Assembly: GCA_024305405.1 (NCBI GenBank)
Contig: JAKNDB010000087.1
Coordinates: 5,272,501-5,336,500, forward strand
DNA: 64,000 nt
Reading direction: 5' to 3'
Origin: Dirofilaria immitis
Lineage: Eukaryota; Nematoda; Chromadorea; Rhabditida; Onchocercidae
Position numbers and translations under genes: made by a program. The notes under the pieces are model-generated. The model had not been told where the DNA came from, did no database searches, and saw only the letters and a program-made list of their open reading frames with translations. This document shows, one piece after another, positions 14,204-24,654 of this stretch. Position 1 is the first letter of the stretch; each line of letters starts with the position of its first letter.

Positions 14204-16698
14204 CTGAGTTAATTGATTTCACCTGCTATTGTCGCCAAAACTGTATTATCAAAAAAAACATGTTTTAAGCAGTGATAAACACACATGAAATAAGTCCTTT
14301 ACAACATGCATCAATGATATTCAAATCTCGCGATTTTCCGAAGTTCAAAACGATCATTTTGATTTTACATTTCGAGTCTTTATTGAAATAATTCCATAGA
14401 TACTGGAAAAGATGAGTGTCATTTCTGATCAAACATAAGAAATTTTAAGTAGATGCTCAATGATACCTAGTGGTTAACATGCCAATATATTCGATCTTTA
14501 ATTTTATTTTTCGAAGACTTATAAAAGAGATTTTTTTGAATTACTTTAATGAGCATTAAAATGTCTCTTATCAAATGCACTGATCTATAAAAAGATACCG
14601 ATTGGAAATGCCATCAATATCAGTATTTAAAATTTTAGTGAATATCTTTTCAAAACATGATTGGCAAAATCCGATTTTTATCATAAATCGAAGAAATAAA
14701 ACACTCAAACTTGAAGTTTTGACATTCCTTTGAATAACTATGACAAGTCATAACAATTACAAATAATATATTAAATTCTGAAGCCAGGTTTTCTGTAACA
14801 GTGTATGCGGATTCAGTAGGCCAATAATTTGAATGAAGAAGAAAGAGAAAATATTTATTTTTGAATAATGTGTTACAATTAACGATACTATTTAGATTGT
14901 ATGAGAGAAAAAATGAAGTAAAAACTCTCAGAAGTACACAAAAAGCGAGGATACAATCTTTTGTATTGACCAGTAATTGATTAATAATTAGTATAAACGT
15001 TTTAGAAAACAAATTTTTGAAAAAAAAATGAGAGTTCAATTAAAACCATTTGATATTTAATTTATCACTGAAAAAAAAAAGAAAATTCCATGTAAAATTA
15101 GGCATCCCAATTCATTATAATAGATCATAATTACTCGATATCTATTTCATGTCACTCAAGTCCTAAGCCTTAATTAATAAATTAATCAATTTTAAACAAT
15201 ATTTGATTGTCTAAATAGAATGAAAGATTCGTCATGAAATACTAGAATATAAGCGGCACAAATATTAGCTTATAAACTCCTATTATAGTAAACAAATTGT
15301 GATATTTATTCTGGATTATAATCTGCATCTTTAAAATAATGAAGTGCATTGATTTAAAATGACAATTTCTAAAAGTGATTATTAATTTCGACCTCGGAAA
15401 ATAAACTTAAAATGATTAGAATATGATTATCTGCTTTAATAAAATGACAAACTGTTTTGTTTCCTCTTTGAAATTAGATAACAGAAGCATAAATTTTAGA
15501 ACTTTATAAGTAACAAAAACTGAACATCAGTACGCACGACCATTGTTAAACAATCTCATGCCTTAAGATTTCCACGGACTTCGGGAGTGTCATTATATGT
15601 AAAACTATGCATGCTAAGACTATGCAATTTTTCAACAAATTATTGCGGAATTTTGACTTCAAATTCTTGTAGTTAGTTTCTTCTCATAGTTCATTAGCCA
15701 AAAAAGTCATACTTTATGAAGAATATTCAAAATTCGACAATCAATTTTATTCATTCTGCTCCCGACTAATCGAATTATGCAGTATTTAAGTTAATTTTTT
15801 ATTACATAAGATTAAAAGGAAAGTGAAAACATTGACCAAAACTGTGTGACTAACTGCTTGACTTACTGACGTATTTTTCCCGTTTAAAAATGAAGAATTA
15901 AAAAGTATGAGAACTACTAACATACTAACCCTCAAATTATAATAATTTTAAATATTTATCGATACTATAGACGATTTTTATTAGTCACATTTTGGTATAG
16001 TAAGAGCTAATTAGCAACGATAAATAAATGATTTACAAGAATATCATTTGAGAATATGTCGTTCATTCTCTGCAGGCAAATTTTATGTGGTTTTATTTGG
16101 CCATATACTTCGTATATCAAGGATTCCATTTCAGCAGTTACAGTAATTATGTTTTCTGTAAACAAATGATTATCCCATTAGATTTTTAATATAAATGATT
16201 TCTATTTTTTTAGGTTCTGAGAAATGAAGCTTAACTACTTCCAAGAATTTCCAGAATTATCCAATTCCTTTCGTTTATCTTTCGCAATAATCATTTTAAC
16301 TTCGCATCACTGCTCAGTTGAAATAAGAAATTAAATTCATTTCTTAAAGCTAAATCATCTAATAAGCAGTAACATATTTTCCACAATTTCAATATCGCAG
16401 TCAGTTTGTCCTAAATCGTTCTCAAACAAATACAGTGGCATGAAAGTCAGCTTCAACTGAATTATCTAATTACAAATTTAAAATACCCAGAAAAATGTAA
16501 CTTTTGAAATATCGATTCGGATAGCTATTAAAAGCGAGAAAGCCTAATAAACATTTAACGGCTACTATTTATGCATACATGATTTTTTTAGAACAAGCTT
16601 GAATCCAAGTATTATAGCCGCTTTTGGAATTTATTCAATTCCATGTATATTAATTTCATAGTTTGTTATATAATATATAAATTTGCTGAAAATGTCAT
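14204..16698. other. Intergenic region, nothing supported
   Basis: A minus-strand open frame of 129 codons (14650-15039) is rich in Phe, Leu, Asn and Ser, as expected from AT-rich noncoding DNA, and is bordered by no good splice sites. No repeat array or RNA-like structure was noticed. Confidence 0.4.
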
Positions 16699-16979
16699 TT
16701 ATCGAAAAAGTGACGATGTTGACTGCGACATCAATTCATTATTTTTCACTGATGACTGAAGAAGCTTTTTATTAACATTTGCTTTCCTCTGTTCAACATC
16801 GGCGATTCGTTTCTGTCGAAATTTCTCGGTGACTTGAATCTTAAAATCATTTATTATTATATTATGCATCTGGCATATGAAACAACAGCTGGCTTTTCAA
16901 ACTATTTCAGAATCATCAATTTGTAAGTTTCATAACTTACCGGGCAAATAGCAATTCTTCTAGACTGAGCATAACCCAT
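16699..16979 (-). CDS. Possible 59-residue two-exon protein of unknown function
   Basis: Exon 1 (16941-16979) begins with ATG and encodes MGYAQSRRIAICP, ending at a strong GTAAGT donor. Exon 2 (16699-16839) follows a TTTTAAG acceptor in the same phase and encodes 46 residues ending in TAA. The second exon is basic and helical-looking (EKFRQKRIADVEQRKANV). The Met-Gly start could accept N-myristoylation, but this is speculative. It sits just downstream of the phosphatase gene on the same strand. No family is recognised. Codon content and a clean phase-0 join argue for a real gene. The short length and single intron leave chance as an alternative. Confidence 0.4.
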
Positions 16980-17115
16980 GGCCTTGCTCCTTTCCCTCCT
17001 CAACCTTTTCAGTCGTGTTTTTTTAAATTAATATTATATATGTATATAAATGTCGTATTAAACTTTAAACTACCGTGGATTTACCAAATTTATCCACCAA
17101 AAGGAACTCAAGGCT

Positions 17116-19191
17116 CTACTGGACCAATAACCCGACACCAAGAATGAATAGCATTTGATGAACCTGTTTGATAGTGATGTTCATAGAGGTTGAAATTTCA
17201 AGTGATGCACCCATATTAATGTCACTGTTTGAGGAACCCCTATATCCTGGAGCCGAAAATAAAGTCAACATGCAACCACCAGAAAATAAAGCATATCCAT
17301 GAAGAGGTGCCTGAAAATTATGGTCGAATTTTAAAAATATATCATATCATTCGCTTTGTCACAAAAGGGATAAATCTCAAACATTTGACATTCTCGGAAC
17401 AGCAAAATTGCCAGAGATTTTTTGCGAAATATTATTTTGTAAGGTTTTTGGCTGAACCAAGTTAATGTTAAAAATAGTACATGAAAGAATATTCATACAG
17501 GTTTAAAAATTATATCTCCCACAGTCCAACAAAATGAAAAAAAAACGACAGGTTTGCCGCGTCGAAAAGAAAAGTCTTAAAGATTAAAGAGAAAGTAAAT
17601 AAATAAGAATTTTTATTTCAACTAATTTTCTTATGCTTTTACTTTCATCAATCAGCCAGCTGTCCATAGATACTGATTGCAAGTAATAACTTTTGATGGT
17701 CTTGTTATGTAATAGTTATAGCTCACAATACAATGTTACTTGCAGCATTACTAGCAATTATTTCTTTTTCTTTTAAATTTTTGTCTCATTTTTTAATTTC
17801 TCTTTGTTTGTTCATTTTCTAAATTATAACATATTCATCATCTAATTTTCTAGATTCAGTAAACAAAAATGAATATTCTAGTTTAAAATTTAATTTTTCT
17901 AACGGAAGAAGATCAAGCCTGATGTCCACGAATCAGCATATCGATGTCTAGTTTTTGCAAAGATTTTGAACTGTATCAGATGCAAATAGTTGTCCAATGC
18001 CATACAGTGGTTCACGTTCAAGATTACTTCGGAAACCAGTACGATCTGGAGATGTATCAGGGTCTGACCATACCAAATCGCATTCCAATGATCCGACTTC
18101 AAATTCTTCCAATGGCCGTCGAATTTCCCGGATTGCCTAAATTCATCAACTTCTCTTATTTTTCGGATCATATTTTAGCCGTGGAGAAAAGTAGGGATAC
18201 TTTTTGGATTTCTATTTTCTTAGTTATTTTCGGATAGATGAATTAAAAGACCTGCAGCGAAGTAAGTCTTGGGCCAATGCCACCATGCATACCAAGAATC
18301 CGACCTCCAATAAGTACAGCTAGTGGTAAATTATTAAATAAGATTCGAAAATAAGGATATAATGCCCGACCATCTTTACCTTCTGCAATGGTATTTTAAC
18401 TGCATTATTGCTTCTCATTATCTTCTATGTCGTAATTATTTAACAGATTTTAACAGCTATATTGAAATTAGAACTATAAATACTATTTTTCGATTCTAAG
18501 TTTACCAAGATTTTCAGAAAATCTGATGCAAACTTCTTCATAAAATGAGTATGCCCGATTCAGCGATTCCTCTTCATGATTACCACGGCACAAAAAAATA
18601 TTTTTCGGAAAGCGAATCTTGAAAAAGAACTATTTAAAGACTGAATTCTAAATATTTAAAGCCAGCTCAAAAAGTGAACCAAGAAACTTACTTTAAGTGC
18701 GGTAAGTAATGCAACCACTTCAATGCCATGCGAACCGCGATCAACGAAATCACCCAAAAATACGCTACGTACTTGACTTGGCCACCCATTTAAATTAAAC
18801 CAGCGATGTAAATCACTATATTGTCCATGTATATCACCATACACAATACAAGGTAATGGGACCTGAAATTATTTTACTTTATTGTTGTTATTTCCTTGCT
18901 GTCTAACCATTCTATTATTTCGATATATGAATCATCTAATCTTACACTTGTTACTGAAAAATTTGAAGAAATCAAACTATTTGTTGTTTTGATCTGATTA
19001 ATACCTCCAGTAGTGTGGGTTCTTCGAGAAAAACTTTTGCTCCTTGAAGAAGAATTTCTCTGATTTCTTCAAATTTGAATGAAAATTGTTTTGGGCCATT
19101 CCTAATCATTTTCAGCAACAAATCTCCACTGAGATCTTCCGAAACTGAACGTTTTAAAAAATAAGAGTTTGTGTCGTAGAACTTTGTAAAA
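17116..19191 (-). CDS. PP1-like serine/threonine protein phosphatase (PPP family)
   Basis: Exons: 19005-19191, 18692-18862, 18506-18617, 18252-18382, 17919-18136, 17116-17310, giving about 337 residues, the usual catalytic-subunit size. The metal-binding motifs appear in order: GDIHGQ, GDFVDRG, CRGNHEEE, MHGGIGP, DLVWSDP, LIRGHQ and LTLFSAPGYRG. PPP enzymes remove phosphate from Ser/Thr with a two-metal centre. Several PP1 positions differ: SAPNYC is SAPGYR here, which loses the Cys that reacts with microcystin, and LSP after HGG is IGP. Nematodes carry many divergent, often germline PP1-like genes, so this is probably one of them. Exon 5 lacks one base: five A's at about 17958 where six keep the frame into the LDIDM segment. 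Its 3' boundary reads CAG|GCTTGA, a GC rather than GT donor. The start codon is unresolved: the first exon seems to begin at a TATTAG acceptor in phase 2, so an upstream exon should exist. A Met at about 19110 is an alternative start. Confidence 0.85.
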
Positions 19192-20081
19192 CTAATATCT
19201 GTCAATATTTATGAGTCACCTGATCCTCACTACTAACACACTGTAAAATTTTGCTGATCTGAATGAAACCTATGCTACACTTGTTTTGCTGGATTTCAAT
19301 AATGGATGATCGCTATCCTTCTCATATCGAGATGGTTCAATATATCCATCTGTTCTATATAGTAGTAGTAATGTATAATTCTGAATAGCACATCATACAA
19401 AGAATTCTGTGTTGCATTATATGATAAATATGATCTAATCAATTATTAACAAATCGTGGAATATTAAAAAAACTTGCAAGCGTTGTCATCTCTTGAAGAA
19501 AAGTCAACATTAGTTATATCATCTGATGCAGCGTAAGTTATTACGCGCGTTATTTTTGGAAGATTTTTGCCTTTCATCACCGTTTTTAACTGACCATTTT
19601 GCTTCATTGTGCTTAAGAAAATTCTTTTAGAATTTTAAAAACCAATTAAATTGTGAAAAGAAGAAACTGAGAAATGATGATGTTTTTACGAATTTAAACT
19701 TCCTGCTTAAAGTTAATTTGAACTGAATTTCTTAAAAATATTAATGGAAAATATATTCAGTTTTGAAGCGCATCTGAACTTGATATCTGACTTTGAAGCA
19801 GATAGTTTATAACACAGCAAAACAAACAGATTTATGAATTTCTAAATTTGAGTTGTCAAATACAAATTTGTTGACCTTCAGAATTTGTAAGGCAATTGTA
19901 AAGATTTGTTTCGAAATTATTTTAGAAAGTCGTAATAATATAAAAATGAAATGAAATTATTTTCGATAGAACGCTAACCTGGTTAATATTTTAAAAAAAT
20001 AAATAAATTTGTGAATAAAAAATTAGCATTATGAATTTGACAAACAGAACAAAATATCTCCAATAAAGCAAATTTGTCAAA

Positions 20082-22574
20082 TTACGTATATGCGTACCGT
20101 ATTAGTGCATTTTGTTCCATGAGTGTAAGTTGAGCTGGAACAATTGTATCTGTTCGATCTGAATGGACCACATTAGTAGATGATTTCCTCCTGGAGTACA
20201 AATCATTCCGGGAACATCATCATTATTATCCGCATCATCAGCATCCGTTCGTAAACTAACCATTTCTCCAACACTCGCATTCAGACTACAATATAAATGT
20301 ACCATTAATTTTTTAAGATAATTTTTTAAAAATTTTGAAAGCCAAAAATTTACATTTGAAAAAAATTTAAAAAGTTGTAAAGGTAAAAAATTCATGAAGT
20401 CATGCAATATCAATCCATACTGAACATTCTTGTTCTTTATATTATATATTATCTAATAAAGTGATGAGTATTATCTCTTTTTATAATGCTTTCATCTTTC
20501 CTATTCTCAAAAGCAAACTTATCATAGAGAATATATTACACAGTCTGGCGCTTCTGCCGCCTTCTGTTGATAAAAACAACGGCAATAGCAACGATACAAA
20601 CCATAACCACGACCGCACATGCGATTCCACTGATAAGACCCCAGGAAATTCTGCTCACTTTGTTAGCTTCCAATAAGTTACCCATCACTGATTCCGGCAT
20701 GTTTATGTCTTGTGCTGCTCTTTTCAGTTCTGTGAAATGGTCTATCAAAGATTTGATGGATAAATAATAAACCATTTTATTTGTCGCACTCAGAGTAACT
20801 GTGACAATATTGAAGTACAATTAATTTGAAGCTTTAAGTTTGTCCATCTGTTCAAATTCAGTTTCACTTCCTTTCTCTTTGAACTCATTCAGAACCATAA
20901 AAATATGAAGAAATATGCCCTTGTATGTCGTAAAAAGTAAAACTTAGAATTAATTAATTAGAAAAGACAGTTTGATGTTTTTCAAAATAATCTTTAGTTT
21001 GGAATAGAAAGTTTTCGCTAACCTGGAACTGCTATATCTGATTTGTTTTTATCAATCCCTTTGGGAATCACTTTTGTTTCTCCTAAACGATCATTTAATT
21101 TTTATTTCATGATTTAAAAATTCTTTTTGTAACACTGATGCATTTAGGCAAAAATTCTTGTGAAGAAAACTAAATATAACTTTTCACTTCATATTTTGAT
21201 TTAAAAATTTATTATAATTTTTAAGATAAAACCTCTTCGAAGAGAATGTAAAATAAAGAGATTTTAAGGGAAGAAATATCTGAAAATGCAACTTCTGTGC
21301 AGATAATTTCCATTGCATTTCGTTGTATTGCAGCAGCAATACTGTAAACGCCGACGAGGAAATCGAGATTTACTCAATGTTGTCGGACATTTCTTGAACA
21401 CATTGTTTTGACAATTTATATTATCCATCGGGATTCTATGCTTAAATTATATTCTTTTTGTAAGAAAAGTATAACAGCCACTCTTTATTTTAAAAATTAC
21501 TTTAAGTGATCAAGTTTTTATAAATTTCGAAATCATTTTCGTGTATCCTTCATATCGTCAAAATCAAAAATGTCTTCTTCATATTCGAAAGCAATTTTGC
21601 CTTTAAGTGATAGCGATGTAAAGTCCAATAGTTTGCAATGAAAAATATCACTCAGGAATGAAAAGTTTAGCATGAAAATACATGCGTCTCGTAATTTTCA
21701 TTAAATTTTGATCAAATAAAGCTTCAAAAACTAGCGAGAATTATTTTTGAAGAAAAAAAATGGGAACTTCTTGGCTGATGAAAATAAATTATGCTAGGAA
21801 ATGCAATGATCATTAGTATCTTCGACTTTTTCGTGAATGTTCGGAAGTTATTCATAAAATTCTGGTTCCAAAAAGAATTAGATAGGTTAAAACACAGATA
21901 AGTTAAATATACTTGGCTAATGACTGTACAGCCATATAGTATGGTATCAGTATCATCAAATTCCACCGTGTAGCACATTGACATGCTGTCCATTCCGCCA
22001 ATACATTTTTCAAACAACAAGGGTCGAGCATTTATCACACATTTTAAATAGTCAATTTCGCTATCGCTCTTAGTTTCTCGTTTGCTACAAAAGAATTGCA
22101 GACGTAATCACATGCAAATTAAATTTTCTTCAAAATATTGTTGGAAATGACCTTTGAAAAATCTAAAAATATTATTTAGAGTTCGACATTCTCTATTGCT
22201 TTTATCAATTTTGAAATAACAAATGTCTTAGCTAAAATAATAGCTAACTGAATCAAACGACTTTATATTGATTAATTTTATATTGCTAGTTTATGCCTTT
22301 TTCTAAATGCATCTACCTCCAGTCTAGAATTTTAAATTCAAAAACAATAATTAAATATATTACGCGATAAAGAGAATGCCGAGTTTTTAACGTTGCTGAA
22401 TCAAAAACACATTGGAATGAACAATTCCTAAGCACAAAATAATCTAACAGCGACGGTCTCTTATTTATCTCTGGCGGAATTTGAGCTTATAATTAAATGA
22501 TTAAATTGAAGTATTACTCACATGAGAAAACATTTAGCCGTAAATAACAATGATGATAATAAAAACAGCCACAT
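20082..22574 (-). CDS. Ly6/uPAR-like (three-finger) type I membrane protein
   Basis: Exons: 22522-22574 (signal peptide, MWLFLLSSLLFTAKCF), 21913-22084, 21293-21440, 20540-20729, 20082-20285. The joins agree in phase and give about 255 residues. The ectodomain has spaced cysteines (YLKCVINARP, EKCIGGMDSMSMCYTVEF, LYGC) and ends in the signature CCCNTTKCNGN, typical of Ly6/uPAR and activin-receptor-type three-finger domains. One transmembrane helix (WGLISGIACAVVVMVCIVAIAVVF) is represented in exon 4 and is followed by an RRRQKR stop-transfer. The tail is acidic (DADDADNNDD) and then basic/Ser-rich. No kinase domain follows, so it is not a TGF-beta receptor. The tail needs a one-base shift near 20205 to leave a frame ending at 20102 for the better one ending at 20082. 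The exon 3 donor (GTTGCA) is weak. Cell-surface binding or signalling is inferred; the ligand is unknown. Confidence 0.65.
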
Positions 22575-24654
22575 GAAATGATCAAAGTAATAAAAAGTAA
22601 AATTGCATTTTCATGGTTCGATTTAAAACTATGAGAGAATCACTTGCATGTTTCAAGCATGCATTCATTAATACACGAATTGTTTAAAAACAGTGAGACA
22701 ACCACCCACCATAAAAATTTCTGATGACTTACAACTGTTCGTATCAAATTTAAGTTCGATGGAAGTTACTGGCTTCAAATTTTTAAAACTCAAGATTGAT
22801 TCCACAGCAGGTTATACTGATCTATTAGATAATTATCGCAATTGAAATCTATCATGAATTCATAACTTCTGTATTTATGATTACTGACCTATTGATGAGG
22901 TTATGGAACAATAGCATGCGCGTAGCTACCGTGAGGCCAGGTTATGCATCCGATATCATGCTTCTTAATGTCAATGTCTCGTTTTTTGTAATAGATTTCT
23001 AAACGAAAGAATTTATTCAACATCAGAAAACTGCTAAAAAATTAGGCAAAAATTGAATTAAAAATGATTACAAATACATGCTAAATTCACACTGTATTAG
23101 CAAACTACAACTAACTCTTTACTGGTAAATTATTTAATACATTAAAAACTGTACAAACTATTTCAATGAATTTCGCTAGTAACAAACAATTAGTATTTGT
23201 ACTTTGCAAATACCCATAAAAACTAAATTAGTTTGATTTAAATAACTTATGCATTCAGTTCTAGCTAAGGACCAAATAATCTAGAAAATGTTGACAACAA
23301 AACCAATCATCAATCTTTAAAACTTCAATATCTTTCTTCAAGTGGATGAATCAAATCCCACACTTTAAAAAAAAGAAAAAACCTTTAACAACACAGTTCC
23401 TCAAGAGAATATAAATACTAAAGATCCAAATTAAAAAAAAAAAAAGGGTTATGGCACTAAAAATGTCCAAAAAAGGTAGGAAAAATTGCCATCAAATAAA
23501 CTTAAATTCTAAGAAAATTATCAACAGTGACAGAATTCTGCTTTGGTAAACATCACCATTGATATTGCACGCTCAACAATTTACTACAGTTTTAATCTAA
23601 TTATCCAAACTTTAATGTACTCTCTGCGATCCACTGATATCATATTGCTACTGAAATCTATATAACACTTATTCCAATAGCTTCTGAAAAGAAACTTCTA
23701 ATTAACATGCAAATGATAGAAAATTGTAGAAATTCCTGTGAAATCGCAAACAATACACCGGTATGATAAATAAAGAAACCGGCTAACAAATAAACAAACA
23801 ACAGCAAAGAAATCAGAAAAAATTGAAGTATTAGATTTATTTTAAGAAGCGAGATATGTGCACGAAATAATGTGATATGTATTTCGTGTAGTAATGAGAC
23901 CAAATAATTTCTTGAACTTATGTTGCAACTAAGAAATTCTAAAAATACATTAAAAGAGAACATTTAAAGAGAATTCAGGTAGTACTGGAATCAGTATTTA
24001 ACGAACATAGCAATTAGAACTGTTTACTACAGACCTATAGCCAACACAATCAAAATAAAGATCGAAATTCGCTATACACCAAAATTTTCCTGAATTAATG
24101 ATTACATTATTACCTGAGATAACGAATTTGTAATGTTAGCGGATAACATCAAAACAGCTCCGTTAATAAACAGAGTATATATAACTAAAAAACGTAAGTT
24201 ATACATTGCACTATCAGTCCAATATTTAATCAAAACTGAATCGTATTTTAAATTTTTTTGCAGATATTGCTTGACTGATGAATATCATTCACCCCTTTAT
24301 CCCTTCTACTGAAACGTTTTTTCTCTGCTGAAACCTCCAAGTTTGATCAAATATATTTAGTATCTTCATTTTAGCTTTTTTCATAAGTTTTCCATTCTTG
24401 CTAATTTCCAGTTTTTGAACATGCAGATAGATACCCTTATTTCCACGTGTTCGAAAAATGCCAGAAAAAATTTTAGCATTGTTTTCTTTTCTTAACTATT
24501 TTAAACATGACGATTTGCTAAATTTCCAGCTTGTTTCAATATGAGATGATACTGCTTATTTTCAGAAATCAGAAATTGAAATAATAACGAAGTAAACAAG
24601 CCGCAACGATGACCTCATATATGTTCATTCCATTTTATAATAATTAAACTGGTT
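22575..24654. other. Intergenic region with a GC-richer patch
   Basis: A patch at about 22905-22985 is GC-richer than its flanks (GCATGCGCGTAGC, GTGAGGCC) and lies about 330-410 bases upstream of the Ly6-gene start codon, so it may be part of its promoter. The rest is AT-rich. A minus-strand frame at 23658-23963 is Phe/Leu/Ile-rich without splice support. Confidence 0.35.

Noticed and set aside
17899..18171. 90-codon minus-strand frame (MIRKIREVDEFRQSG...)
   Set aside because: It is a shadow frame; the true exon 5 of the phosphatase is in another frame with DLVWSDP and LIRGHQ.
20840..20950. Minus-strand open stretch FMVLNEFKEKGSETEFEQMD between Ly6-gene exons
   Set aside because: It ends in TAA without a donor and does not fit the phase of the neighbouring exons.
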